Below are positions 48,557 to 57,464 of a DNA stretch of 64,000 nucleotides, one piece after another. The DNA comes from Gammaproteobacteria bacterium (GTDB lineage Bacteria; Pseudomonadota; Gammaproteobacteria; Natronospirales; REEB76), in the NCBI GenBank assembly GCA_036383255.1, contig DASVOS010000018.1, positions 219,432 through 283,431 on the forward strand, read 5' to 3'. The position numbers were made by a program, and so were the translations under genes. Under the pieces are notes generated by a model. It worked only from the letters and a program-made list of their open reading frames with translations, searched no databases and was not told the origin of the DNA. Positions within the stretch are counted from its first letter, which is position 1; every line of letters starts with the position of its first letter.

Positions 48557-48654
48557 CCATTGAACCGTCGCGAGCGAAGGCAGGGCTAGGCGTGCATGAC
48601 CGACTGCGAGTCCGAAGCCCAACAACGCCCTGCCGAGCGCAGCAGGTTTAACGG
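48557..48654. repeat. Hairpin element, family A short copy (A2)
   Basis: Between the convergent GT9 gene and histidine kinase gene stands a short version of A1. It shares exact blocks: CGTCGCGAGCGA (48566-48577), CTGCGAGTCC (48604-48613) and 24 bp at 48622-48645. GGCAGGGC (48579-48586) and GCCCTGCC (48627-48634) are inverted. Outside the core lie CCATTGAAC (48557-48565) and GTTTAACGG (48646-48654), pairing at eight of nine positions including one G.U. The right one includes the histidine kinase stop. Confidence 0.75.
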
Positions 48655-50003
48655 ATAGGCAGCGTTAAGATCGCTTCGAGTCCACCTGCCGGATGGTTCT
48701 GAAGGGCCAGGGTCCCACCGTGCAGTTCCGCGATGTTGCGGGCGATGCTGAGACCCAGACCCACGCCGCCGCTCTCCTGGCTGCGGGCTGCGTCCAGGCG
48801 GTAATAAGGTTCGAACACCTTCTCCAGTTCGTCCGGCTGGATGCCGGGCCCCGCGTCCCGCACCCGGATCGCGGCCTCACGCCCCAGGTCTTCAACCGTG
48901 ATGATGGCGCGTTTGCCGTAGCGGATCGCATTGGTCACGAGGTTGTCCAGGAGACGCCGGAGCGCATGCGGCCTCAGCGATACCGGCCGGGTGATCCTGC
49001 CCTGAAGCGTCACGTCGTAGCCCATGTCCCGCGAGTCCGTCTCCAGGCTCTCCAACAGCGCCATCAGGTCCACGCTCTGCAGCGGCTCCCGGTCCTCGAA
49101 GCCGCGCAGGAACGAGAGGGTGGCGCTGGTCATGTTCTCCATCTCCTGGAGGTCCCGCACCAGCTTTGCCTTGAGCTCCTCGTCGCCGAGCAGCTCGGCA
49201 CGCAGGCGCAGGCGCGTGATGGGGGTGCGCAGGTCGTGGGAGACGGCGGTGAGGATGCGGGTGCGCTCGTAGATATAGTCGCGCAGGCGCGCCTGCATGG
49301 TGTTGAACGCCGCGGCGGCGGCCCGCACCTCCAGCGAGCCCTGCTCCGGCAACGGCGGGCGGTGGATGTCGCGGCCCAGCTCGTCCGCGGCGCGCGCCAG
49401 CGTCGAGAGCGGCCGGGTCAGCCAGTGCACAGCCAGGAACGAGAGCAGCAGCACCGAGAGCAGCAGCACCGTGAGGCTCAGCACCAGCCGAGCCGGGCTG
49501 CTGGTGAGCACCCAGGGGCGCGGATGGTCGAAGTTCACCCAGCTGCCGTCCTTGAGCTGCACCTCCGTGACCAGGTGGGAACTGCGTTCTATGTTCGGGG
49601 CATCCACCGGCACCGGCACGCCGGCGATGGCCTCCTTCGGCGTGCTCTCGGTCACCACCACACGCACGTCGCGCCCGCCCATGAGCTCCTGCAGCGCACC
49701 CTGGTAATCCGCGAGCTGCGGATCCGGCACGCCGCTGGCGCGGGGCTGCTGGCTCAGGCTCACCAGCATGCGCGGGGTGGTGATGATGCCGGCGATGCGC
49801 TGGCGCTCACCCACATCCAGGGAATCCATCAGCTTCACCGCCTGGGCGATGCGCTGCGCCCACTGGGCATCGCTGAAGTGGAACAGGGCTTGGTCCCGCT
49901 CATACAGGCTGATGTAGGCGCTGATGAGCTGCGCCACCAACAGTCCCGAGAGCAGCACCAGCGCGAGGCGTCCGTAAAGGGACTGGGGCCAGAGCCGGCT
50001 CAC
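48648..50003 (-). CDS. Sensor histidine kinase (EnvZ/CreC-like, HAMP type)
   Basis: A 451-residue inner-membrane kinase. TM1 is near residues 9-31 and TM2 near 172-192 (LVLSLTVLLLSVLLLSFLAVHWL), with a periplasmic domain between. A HAMP domain follows (TRPLSTLARAADELGRDI). The H-box is LTAVSHDLRTPITRLRLRAELL, N-box LLDNLVTNAIRYG, G1 VRDAGPGIQPDE, and G2 GGVGLGLSIARNIAELHGG. Its start overlaps the response-regulator stop by four bases. A tandem direct repeat in front of the regulator gene is the likely target. The last codons form part of repeat element A2. Confidence 0.92.
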   Translation of the reverse strand: MSRLWPQSLYGRLALVLLSGLLVAQLISAYISLYERDQALFHFSDAQWAQRIAQAVKLMDSLDVGERQRIAGIITTPRMLVSLSQQPRASGVPDPQLADYQGALQELMGGRDVRVVVTESTPKEAIAGVPVPVDAPNIERSSHLVTEVQLKDGSWVNFDHPRPWVLTSSPARLVLSLTVLLLSVLLLSFLAVHWLTRPLSTLARAADELGRDIHRPPLPEQGSLEVRAAAAAFNTMQARLRDYIYERTRILTAVSHDLRTPITRLRLRAELLGDEELKAKLVRDLQEMENMTSATLSFLRGFEDREPLQSVDLMALLESLETDSRDMGYDVTLQGRITRPVSLRPHALRRLLDNLVTNAIRYGKRAIITVEDLGREAAIRVRDAGPGIQPDELEKVFEPYYRLDAARSQESGGVGLGLSIARNIAELHGGTLALQNHPAGGLEAILTLPIR

Positions 50004-50725
50004 GCCTCCACCTCCACCGGCATGGCGAACACGTAGCCTTCGCCGCGCACCGTGCGGATGAAGGCGGGCACCCGGCCGTCGTCGCCCAGGCGCTGGCGCA
50101 GGCGGCTCACCTGCACGTCGATGCTGCGATCGAAGGGCATGTGGCTGCCGCGGCCGCGGATCATCTCGGTGAGCTGGTCGCGGCTCAGCACCTGCCCGGC
50201 GTGGTGCAGGAACACGCTGAGCAGCCGGTACTCGGCGCCGGACAGGGGCGTCACCACCGCGGCCGGCGACACCAGCTGGCGGGTCAGGGTGTCCAGCTTC
50301 CAGCCGGAGAATGTGAAATGGCGCGCCTGCTCGGCAGGCGCTTTCTCCGGCAGGGTGCGGAAACGGCGCAGCACGCTCTGGATCCGGGCCAGGAGCTCGC
50401 GCGGGTTGAAGGGCTTGGCCAGGTAATCGTCGGCGCCCGTCTCGAGGCCGGTGATGCGGTCCGCCTCCTCGCTGCGGGCGGTGAGCATGATCACGGGAAG
50501 GATCGAGCGGCTGCGCAGGCGCCGGCAGAGGCTGATGCCGTCCTCGCCGGGCAGCATCAGGTCCAACACCACGAGGTCGAAGCGCCGGTCCTCCAGCGCC
50601 TCGTCCATGCTCCGGCCGTCCGGCACCGCAGTCACCTGGAATCCCTCCCGCGTCAGGTACTCCGACAGCAGGTCGCGGATCTCGGCGTCGTCGTCCACCA
50701 GCAGGATGTGATCGCGTTGCGCCAT
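50000..50725 (-). CDS. OmpR-family response regulator
   Basis: A 241-residue regulator. The receiver domain has D11/D12, phosphoacceptor D55 in LVVLDLMLPGEDG and the lysine in LAKPFNPREL. The C-terminal winged helix contains LSGAEYRLLSVFLHHAGQVLSRDQLTEM, RSIDVQVSRLRQRLGDD and IRTVRGEGYVFAMPV. Phosphorylated by the adjacent histidine kinase it should control the divergent RND pump. The ATG at 50725 is chosen from the start of the receiver fold; the frame open to 50830 is not supported. Confidence 0.94.
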   Translation of the reverse strand: MAQRDHILLVDDDAEIRDLLSEYLTREGFQVTAVPDGRSMDEALEDRRFDLVVLDLMLPGEDGISLCRRLRSRSILPVIMLTARSEEADRITGLETGADDYLAKPFNPRELLARIQSVLRRFRTLPEKAPAEQARHFTFSGWKLDTLTRQLVSPAAVVTPLSGAEYRLLSVFLHHAGQVLSRDQLTEMIRGRGSHMPFDRSIDVQVSRLRQRLGDDGRVPAFIRTVRGEGYVFAMPVEVEA

Positions 50726-50822
50726 GCGGTTCTGTCTGGGATGGGCGTCGCGGCGGCCGCCGCGAGCGGTATGAGATTCTATCCGCCGCATATCCACGCC
50801 GTGCGTTGCCGTGCCGGCGATT

Positions 50823-50839
50823 TGTATCAAAGTGTATCA
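50823..50839. promoter_or_regulatory. Tandem direct repeats, probable response-regulator operator
   Basis: TGTATCA occurs at 50823-50829 and again at 50833-50839, ten bases apart, one helical turn. This is the arrangement recognised by dimers of OmpR-family regulators. The site is in the divergent gap between the regulator gene and the efflux genes. Confidence 0.6.
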
Positions 50840-50982
50840 GTCGGGAGCCAGTAACGGCGTGGTGCGAGAATAGCGGCCCGCGCAGTCAGCACCGCATATC
50901 ACGCGCGTAACGCTCCTGCCGCACCGCATCCGGACATCGCCATGCTCCATTTCTCCAATCCGTCCCAAGTCAGGCCGCGGCC

Positions 50983-52113
50983 GTGATCGCCAGGCGCAAG
51001 GCGTTCTGGATCATCGGCGGCATCGCCGCACTGCTGCTGGTGCTGGTGTCGCTGCGCGTATGGGCCAACTACCGCGCCAGCCGGCACCATGAGGCACCCG
51101 GGAACCTGGTGGTGGACGCCGCCGTGGTGAAGGTGCAGCCCATGCCCGTCACGCTGCAGGCCATCGGCCAGGTGCTGCCGGAGCACACGGTGCAGATCAG
51201 GCCTCAAGTCACCGGCATGCTGAAGCAGGTGTACTTCACGGAAGGCCAGACCGTGAAGGCCGGCCAGAAGCTCTTCCTCATCGATCCCGCGCCGTTCCAG
51301 GCGGCGCTCGCCTCAGCCAAGGCCGCCGCCGACAGCACCCTGGCCAACGCGGACCGCATGCAGCCCCTGGTGAAGCGCGGCTTCGTCACCCCCCAGGACT
51401 ACGCCAACGCCCGCGCCGCCGCGGACCAGGCCCAGGCCGCCTATCAGCAGGCAGAGATCAACCTCTCCTACACTGACATCCGTGCGCCCATCTCCGGCCG
51501 CACCGGCAGCCTGGCGGTGAAGTCCGGCAACGTGGTCGGCCCGGGCGATGCCAGTCCGCTGGTGGTGCTGAACCAGATGCAACCCATCCAGGTGCAGTTC
51601 AACCTGGCTCAGCAGTTCCTGCCCCGCATCCGGGAGTCCGACGGCCAGCATCCGGTGAAGGTCACCGTGACCCATGAGGACGGCAACGGCGTGCTGGACG
51701 AGGGCAGGCTCGTGTTCATCGACAACGCGGTCAACACCGGCACCGGCACCGTGATGTTCAAGGCAGGCCTGCCCAACCGGCAGGAGCAGCTCTGGCCCGG
51801 CCAATACGTGGGCGTGACACTGCAGCTCACCGTGCAGCCGCAGGCGGTGGTGGTGCCCCAGAGCGGCGTGCTGACGGGCCAGGAAGGCAACTACGTGTAC
51901 GTGGTGGAGGCCGGCAAGGCCGAGCGCCGCGCCATCAAGGTGGACCGCCAGATGGGCGAGGTCGCGGTGGTGGCGGCCGGCCTCAAGGGCGGCGAGACCG
52001 TGGTGGCCCACGTGCCGCGCAACCTCAAGGCCGGCATGACGGTGAGCGCCGCCCCCGCGGCCGGCACCGCCCAGCAGGCCGAGGTCACCATGCCCGGCTC
52101 GCAGCCGCCATGA
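50983..52113 (+). CDS. RND efflux membrane-fusion protein (MdtA-like)
   Basis: A 376-residue periplasmic adaptor with one N-terminal membrane helix (FWIIGGIAALLLVLVSLRVWANY). The lipoyl halves are VQIRPQVTGMLKQVYFTEGQTVKAGQKLFLID and YTDIRAPISGRTGSLAVKSGNVVGPGDASPLVVLNQM, with the helical hairpin between. The beta-barrel part shows DNAVNTGTGTVMFKAGLPNRQEQLWPGQYVGVTLQL. The start is a GTG at 50983, overlapped by the TGA of a 14-codon upstream ORF (50942-50986), which could couple translation. The gene overlaps the pump by four bases. It is divergent from the two-component genes. Confidence 0.92.
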   Translation: MIARRKAFWIIGGIAALLLVLVSLRVWANYRASRHHEAPGNLVVDAAVVKVQPMPVTLQAIGQVLPEHTVQIRPQVTGMLKQVYFTEGQTVKAGQKLFLIDPAPFQAALASAKAAADSTLANADRMQPLVKRGFVTPQDYANARAAADQAQAAYQQAEINLSYTDIRAPISGRTGSLAVKSGNVVGPGDASPLVVLNQMQPIQVQFNLAQQFLPRIRESDGQHPVKVTVTHEDGNGVLDEGRLVFIDNAVNTGTGTVMFKAGLPNRQEQLWPGQYVGVTLQLTVQPQAVVVPQSGVLTGQEGNYVYVVEAGKAERRAIKVDRQMGEVAVVAAGLKGGETVVAHVPRNLKAGMTVSAAPAAGTAQQAEVTMPGSQPP

Positions 52114-55100
52114 ACCTGTCGGCGCCGTTCATCCACCGCCCGGTCATGACCACGGTGGTGATGGCGGGCTTGCTGGTGTTCGGCCTGTTCGCCTACGACG
52201 CGCTGCCGGTGAGCGAGCTACCGAGCGTGGACTTCCCCACCATCAACGTCTCGGCGAACCTGCCGGGAGCGAACCCGGAGAGCATGGCGGCCTCGGTGGC
52301 GACGCCCTTGGAGCGGCAGTTCAGCGCCATCTCGGGCGTGACCGCCATGAGCTCCAGCAACTCGACCGGCAACACCAACATCACGCTGCAGTTCGACCTG
52401 TCGCGCAACATCGACGCCGCGGCCCAGGACGTGCAGACCGCGATCTCCCAGAGCATCCGCCAGCTGCCGCTCAACATGCCCTCGCCGCCCACGCTCCGCA
52501 AGGTAAACCCTGCGGACTACGGCATCATCTACCTCGCCATCACCGCCGACAGCGTGCCGCTCACCCAGCTCGACGAGTATGCGGAGACTCGGGTGGCGGC
52601 ACAGCTCTCGCAGATCCAGGGCGTGGCGCAGGTGATCGTGTTCGGCTCCTACCAGTACGCCACGCGCATCTACGTGAATCCCTACGCGCTCTCGGCGCGC
52701 GGGATGTCGCTCGACATGCTGAGCGATGCCATCAAGAGCAACAACACCAACCTGCCCTCCGGCACGCTGTACGGGAGCACCCACACCTACACCGTGCAGA
52801 GCAACGGCCAGTTGACGGACGCGGCCGCCTACAACCGCATGATCGTGGCCTACCAGGACGGCGCGCCTGTGCACCTCTCCGACGTGGCCGCCGCGGTGGA
52901 CGGCGTGCAGCAGGACAAGCAGCTGACCACGTTCTCGGATGCGGACGACGAACACGGGAAACTCAAGCCTGCGATAGTGCTCGCGGTCAAGCGCCAGCCG
53001 GGCGCCAACACCGTGACGGTGTCCCAGGCGGTGCAGAAGCTGCTGCCGGAGATCACCCGCCAGGCGCCGGGTGACGCCAAGATGCACCTGCTCTACGACC
53101 GCGCCGGCTTCATCAAGGGCTCCATCGGCGATGTGCGTACCACCCTGCTCCTGGCCATCGCGCTGGTGGTGGGCGTGATCTTCCTGTTCCTGCGCAACCT
53201 GCGCGCCACCCTCATCAGCGCGCTGGCGCTGCCCACCTCGGTGGTCGGCACCTTCGCGGTGATGCAGCTGGCCGGTTTCAGCCTGGACAACCTGTCGCTG
53301 ATGGCCCTGACGCTGGCGGTGGGTTTCGTGGTGGACGACGCGATCGTGGTGCTGGAGAACATCGTGCGCTTCCGCGAGAAGGGCGAGCCCAGCATGCGGG
53401 CGGCGCTGCTCGGCAGCCAGGAGATCGGCTTCACGGTGGTGTCCATGACGCTGTCATTGGTGGCGGTGTTCATCCCCATCCTGTTCATGGGTGGGATCGT
53501 CGGACGCCTGTTCAGCGAGTTCGCCATGACCGTGGGCATCGCGATCCTGATCTCGGGCTGCGTCTCGCTCACCCTTACGCCCATGCTCGCCAGCCGCTTC
53601 ATCCGGGACAGCGAGCGCCACGGCCGGCTCTACAACACCCTGGAGTCCGGCTTCGACCGCATGCGCGAGTGGTACCGGCTGTCCTTGACCTGGGCCGTGG
53701 ACCATTGGCCCGCCATGCTGGGCGTGGGCGGCGTGGTGCTATTGCTCACCTTCGTGCTGTTCGCCCTGGTACCCAAGGGCTTCATCCCCAGCGAGGACAC
53801 GGGGCAGGTGCTGGCCAACACCCAGGCGCCGGAGGGCATCACCTTCGAGCAGCTCAATGCCATGCAGCAGCAGATCGCCAGGATCACGCAGCAGAACCCG
53901 GGCGTGCAGGCGCTCATGTCCAGCGCCGGCCAAGGCTTCGGCGGCACCTCCTCCAGCAACATCGGCCGCATGTTCATTGGCCTGAAGCCAATGCGCGACC
54001 GGAAGAAGGCTGACGACATCCTGCAGGAGCTGCGCAAGGCGGTGGCACCGGTGCGGGACATGCAGGTGTTCTTCCAGAATCCGCCGGCCATCAACGTCGG
54101 CTCGATCGGCAGCAACGCGCAGTTCCAGTACGTGCTGCAGGGGCCGGACATCGATTCCCTCTATGCCGCCGCGCCGAAGTTCGAGCAGCAGCTGGACGCG
54201 CTCCCCGGCATCCGGGACGTGAGCTCGGACCTGCAGCTCGACAACCCGCAGATCGACGTGCAGATCAACCGTGAGGCCGCTTCCAGCCTCGGCGTGAGCG
54301 CCGAGCAGGTGCAGTCCATCCTCTACAGCGCCTACGGCGGCCAGCAGGTGAGCACCATCTACGGCCCCACCAACGAGTACTGGGTGATGATGCAGCTCGC
54401 GCCCCAGTACCAGTCCGACATCGGCGCCTTGGATGCATTGTACGTGCGTGGCGCCGCCGACCGGCTGGTTCCGCTGCGGGCGGTGGCGGACATCAGCCCC
54501 GGCGTCGGGCCGCTGCAGGTCAACCACTACGCCCAGCTGCCGGCGGTGACCCTGTCCTTCGACCTGGACCCGGGCCTCTCGCTGGGCGACGTGACCTCGC
54601 GCATCGAGACCCTCGCCGACAGCAGCCTGCCCTCCGACATCAGCGGCAGCTTCGCCGGCAATGCCCGCACCTTCCAGCAGTCCATGGTGGACCTGCCGAT
54701 CCTGCTCCTGGTCACCATCCTGGTGATCTACATGGTGCTGGCCATCCTGTACGAGCACTTCATCCACCCACTCACCATCCTCACGGCGCTGCCGCTGGCG
54801 ATGGTGGGGGCGCTGCTGTCGCTGCTGCTGTTCGGGCAGGAGCTCAACATCTTCAGCTTCGTCGGGCTCATCATGCTGGTGGGGCTGGTGAAGAAGAACG
54901 GCATCATCATGGTGGACTTCGCGCTGCAGATCCGCCGCGAGAAGGGCCTCTCGGCGCGCGACGCGATCATCGAGGCCTGCCTGGTGCGGTTCCGTCCGAT
55001 CATGATGACCACCATGGCGGCGATCCTCGGCACCCTGCCCATCGCGCTCGGCTTCGGCATGGGCGCGGAGGCGCGCCGGCCGCTCGGCATCGCCACGGTC

Positions 55101-55238
55101 GGAGGCCTGATCTTCTCGCAGATGCTGACGCTGTTCCTGACCCCGGCCTTCTACGTGGCCATGGAGCACCTCTCGGCGCGCTTCAAGCGTGAGCCGGAGG
55201 TGGCGGCCGCACCCGAGCCCACCGGCGGAGGCGAGTGA
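52110..55238 (+). CDS. RND efflux pump, inner-membrane subunit (MdtB/MdtC-like)
   Basis: A 1042-residue proton-driven multidrug pump. It starts FIHRPVMTTVVMAGLLVFGLFAYDALPVSELPSVDFP and has the proton-relay acidic pair in VGFVVDDAIVVLENIVR. The later FVGLIMLVGLVKKNGIIMVDFAL and FRPIMMTTMAAILGTLPIALGFGMGAEARRPLG are standard TM10-TM11 sequences. The general pattern is closest to the MdtB/MdtC/MuxB group. It follows the adaptor gene with a four-base overlap. An additional hydrolase gene shares its stop codon by one base. Confidence 0.95.
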   Translation: MNLSAPFIHRPVMTTVVMAGLLVFGLFAYDALPVSELPSVDFPTINVSANLPGANPESMAASVATPLERQFSAISGVTAMSSSNSTGNTNITLQFDLSRNIDAAAQDVQTAISQSIRQLPLNMPSPPTLRKVNPADYGIIYLAITADSVPLTQLDEYAETRVAAQLSQIQGVAQVIVFGSYQYATRIYVNPYALSARGMSLDMLSDAIKSNNTNLPSGTLYGSTHTYTVQSNGQLTDAAAYNRMIVAYQDGAPVHLSDVAAAVDGVQQDKQLTTFSDADDEHGKLKPAIVLAVKRQPGANTVTVSQAVQKLLPEITRQAPGDAKMHLLYDRAGFIKGSIGDVRTTLLLAIALVVGVIFLFLRNLRATLISALALPTSVVGTFAVMQLAGFSLDNLSLMALTLAVGFVVDDAIVVLENIVRFREKGEPSMRAALLGSQEIGFTVVSMTLSLVAVFIPILFMGGIVGRLFSEFAMTVGIAILISGCVSLTLTPMLASRFIRDSERHGRLYNTLESGFDRMREWYRLSLTWAVDHWPAMLGVGGVVLLLTFVLFALVPKGFIPSEDTGQVLANTQAPEGITFEQLNAMQQQIARITQQNPGVQALMSSAGQGFGGTSSSNIGRMFIGLKPMRDRKKADDILQELRKAVAPVRDMQVFFQNPPAINVGSIGSNAQFQYVLQGPDIDSLYAAAPKFEQQLDALPGIRDVSSDLQLDNPQIDVQINREAASSLGVSAEQVQSILYSAYGGQQVSTIYGPTNEYWVMMQLAPQYQSDIGALDALYVRGAADRLVPLRAVADISPGVGPLQVNHYAQLPAVTLSFDLDPGLSLGDVTSRIETLADSSLPSDISGSFAGNARTFQQSMVDLPILLLVTILVIYMVLAILYEHFIHPLTILTALPLAMVGALLSLLLFGQELNIFSFVGLIMLVGLVKKNGIIMVDFALQIRREKGLSARDAIIEACLVRFRPIMMTTMAAILGTLPIALGFGMGAEARRPLGIATVGGLIFSQMLTLFLTPAFYVAMEHLSARFKREPEVAAAPEPTGGGE

Positions 55239-55957
55239 TGCACAAGCAGGACAACCTGCAGGTAGCCGAGGACCTGGAGGGGTTCCTGGCGAAGCCGATC
55301 GGTAAAGGACCTTTCCCGGGCGTGCTGGTGATCATGGAAGCATATGGCCTCACCGGCCACATCCAGGGGGTGTGCAGACGCCTGGCGGAGGCGGGGTTCG
55401 TGGCCCTGGCGCCGGACCATTTCCATGGCGAACTCATCGCCTATGCTGATTCGGCGGTGGCCATGGCCAAGATCCCCACCCTGAAAGACGAGCAGCTCCT
55501 TAAGGAGATGGGCAAGGCGCTGGACTGGCTGGACGCACAACCGGACGTACGGCAAGACGCCCACGGCATCATCGGCTTCTGCATGGGCGGCCGGCTCGCG
55601 TTCCTGGCTAACTGCCGCTTTCCGCAGCGGCTGCAGGCGGCGGTGGGATTCTACGCCGGCTCCGTCGCGCCAGAGACCTCACCGGACCGTTTCGGCCGCA
55701 CTCCACCCATCAGCGAGGCGGAGAAGATGCGCGCACCGCTGTACTTGGGTTATGGCGCCGAGGACGCGGGCATCACGCCCGCGGAGCACGCGCGGGTGGC
55801 GGCGGCCCTCTCCGCCGCCAAGAAGCGCTATACATTGGCGGTTTACCCAGGCGCTGGCCACGGCTTCCTCTGCGAGGAACGATCCGCCTACGCACCCGCG
55901 GTGGCGCCCGCCGCATGGCGCGATGCGATGGGCTTCCTGAAAGTTAACTTGGGCTGA
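55238..55957 (+). CDS. Dienelactone hydrolase family protein
   Basis: A 239-residue alpha/beta hydrolase. The nucleophile is C115 in GIIGFCMGGRLAF, the catalytic Asp is in GAEDAGITPAEH and the His in PGAGHGFLCEE. PFPGVLVIMEAYGLTGHIQGVCRRLAEAGFVALAPDHFHG is the family N-terminus. It may hydrolyse lactone or ester substrates, not necessarily dienelactone. The ATG shares one base with the pump stop (TGATG), so it is co-translated with the efflux genes, suggesting modification or breakdown of pump substrates. The stop lies 13 bases before the convergent NERD gene. Confidence 0.9.
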   Translation: MHKQDNLQVAEDLEGFLAKPIGKGPFPGVLVIMEAYGLTGHIQGVCRRLAEAGFVALAPDHFHGELIAYADSAVAMAKIPTLKDEQLLKEMGKALDWLDAQPDVRQDAHGIIGFCMGGRLAFLANCRFPQRLQAAVGFYAGSVAPETSPDRFGRTPPISEAEKMRAPLYLGYGAEDAGITPAEHARVAAALSAAKKRYTLAVYPGAGHGFLCEERSAYAPAVAPAAWRDAMGFLKVNLG

Positions 55958-55970
55958 GCCGCGCGGCGGC

Positions 55971-56843
55971 TTACAAGGCGTCGTCGAGGCAGATCTTCGC
56001 CAGGTGCTCGTGCAGGAGGCCGGTGTCCGCCTCCATGAGGTAGTCCGCCGGCTTGCTTGAGCGCAAGAGCAGTACTGCGGTCTTCTCGTTGACCAGGAAG
56101 GTCTCCCCTGCCTGGCCCTGGGCCGGCGCGATCTCCCATCCCGGCACCGCCACCACCGGCAGCACGTGCAACCGGTGGCTCAAACCCTTCACCTGCACGT
56201 CCGCGAGGGCGCGGGCGCTGCGCTCCGCCAGCGCGATGGTATCCAGCAGCGCGAAGCCGTCCTGGAACTCGATGGAACGGCCGTTGATGCGCGCCACATG
56301 GGAATCGCCCTTGCGAGGGCGCCTTGCCACCACCCGGATCGCGAACACGCCGCGGCTGCCCATCACCACGTGGTCCAGGGTGATGTCGCCCGCCGGCACG
56401 TCATGGAACACCCGGTGCCCTTGCACGGCGAGGCGCGCCAGGGTGCCGCCCAGGGCTGCATGGGCCCGCGCCGCGTAGCGGCACTCCCGCCAGGCCAGGG
56501 ACTTGCGCACCAGGAACACCCACCAGGCGACGAATAGCGCGCAGGCGAGGCTGAACAGCACCCACATCCACACGCCCTCGAGGCGCGGCGTTCCGTAGAA
56601 CCACAGCAACGCGCCGCCGGCGAGCGCGGCCACGGCTCCGGCGCCAAGGATCAAGAGGTCCTGCTCCACCGCCCGCAACTCGCGGCGCGATGCGGCGCCG
56701 GAGATGCTCTGCACCAAGTCGGGGAACGCTCCCTTGAATCGCAGCTTGGGCGCGGCGCGGCCGAGCAGCCACAGCAGGCCCCAGGCCATGGCGCCGGCGA
56801 ACAGGGCAGCGGTGATGATGTTGATCAGGAGGACGAGTGGCAT
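55971..56843 (-). CDS. Membrane protein with a degenerate NERD (nuclease-related) domain
   Basis: A 290-residue protein with three hydrophobic segments (about 5-25, 63-84 and 90-111) followed by a domain that resembles NERD: AAVHRVFHDVPAGDITLDHVVMGSRGVFAIRVVARRP. In active NERD domains the end of this block is IEVK; here it is IRVV, lacking the acidic residue and lysine. Catalysis therefore seems unlikely. The C-terminus ends LLRSSKPADYLMEADTGLLHEHLAKI. The start at 56843 is taken at a compact hydrophobic N-terminus with GGAG upstream. Function unknown. Confidence 0.65.
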   Translation of the reverse strand: MPLVLLINIITAALFAGAMAWGLLWLLGRAAPKLRFKGAFPDLVQSISGAASRRELRAVEQDLLILGAGAVAALAGGALLWFYGTPRLEGVWMWVLFSLACALFVAWWVFLVRKSLAWRECRYAARAHAALGGTLARLAVQGHRVFHDVPAGDITLDHVVMGSRGVFAIRVVARRPRKGDSHVARINGRSIEFQDGFALLDTIALAERSARALADVQVKGLSHRLHVLPVVAVPGWEIAPAQGQAGETFLVNEKTAVLLLRSSKPADYLMEADTGLLHEHLAKICLDDAL

Positions 56844-56952
56844 CGGCGCGGCGTTCCCCAAGGCAGCGTGGGCGCCGATTATGCCAGCGCGGTTACATGT
56901 CCACCGCGCGGCGACCAGAAAGGTCAAACCGATTTATAGGCCAGAAATCTTA

Positions 56953-56991
56953 TGTCCAAAAGAGGAAGGCGTCCCTGCAGGGCGCCTTCCA
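56953..56991 (-). terminator. Terminator of the pmbA-iaaA-DUF1761 operon
   Basis: On the reverse strand a stem GGAAGGCG/CGCCTTCC encloses a CCCTGCAGGG palindrome and is followed by TCTTTTGG. It lies 18 bases beyond the DUF1761 stop. Confidence 0.75.
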
Positions 56992-57008
56992 TGAGATCGC
57001 CGGCGGTT

Positions 57009-57428
57009 TCAGCGCCAGGCCGTGAGTATCAGGCCCATCACCACCAGGTACACGAGTTGGTACCCCGAATCCAGGAGGTAGGCCTTGAGCGGCTTGTCGG
57101 AGTACAGGTTGGCCGTGAGACCCACGGTGGCGACGAAGCCGAGCCACAGGAGCCCGCCCAGCTTGATGCCGGCCGGGATCGCGCTGATGTGGGTGATGCG
57201 CAGCAGCACCGCGAACATGAGGGCCATCACCAGGTAACAGGCGAAGGACACGGCATACGCCTTGCCGCCCCGCTTGCGCATGGCCTCGATCTGGTCGGCG
57301 CTGTAGCCGTTGAAGGCCACCCACTGCTTGCCGAACAGGAACGGCGAGTACCACAAGGCCCCGAGGCCGAAGGTGGCGACCGCGGCGAGCACGACGGCGA
57401 AGAAATTGACGTTCAGGTACTCCATCAT
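57009..57428 (-). CDS. DUF1761 membrane protein
   Basis: A 139-residue protein with four membrane helices, opening NVNFFAVVLAAVATFGLGALWYSPFLFGKQWVAFNG, the DUF1761 signature, and having GGLLWLGFVATVGLTANLYSDKPLKAYLLDSGYQLVYLVVMG at the end. No function is established for the family. It is the last gene of a leftward group (pmbA, hypothetical, isoaspartyl peptidase, DUF1761) and has a terminator 18 bases after its stop. An ATG at 57425 is also possible. Confidence 0.87.
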   Translation of the reverse strand: MMEYLNVNFFAVVLAAVATFGLGALWYSPFLFGKQWVAFNGYSADQIEAMRKRGGKAYAVSFACYLVMALMFAVLLRITHISAIPAGIKLGGLLWLGFVATVGLTANLYSDKPLKAYLLDSGYQLVYLVVMGLILTAWR

Positions 57429-57464
57429 CTCCCCTTCTCCCGGTTGACCGCTGACGCGCGGCGC

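Noticed and set aside
50942-50986. 14-codon upstream ORF overlapping the efflux adaptor start
   Set aside because: Its stop overlaps the GTG start, which might couple translation, but no Shine-Dalgarno supports it. It is noted in the adaptor entry and not listed as a gene.
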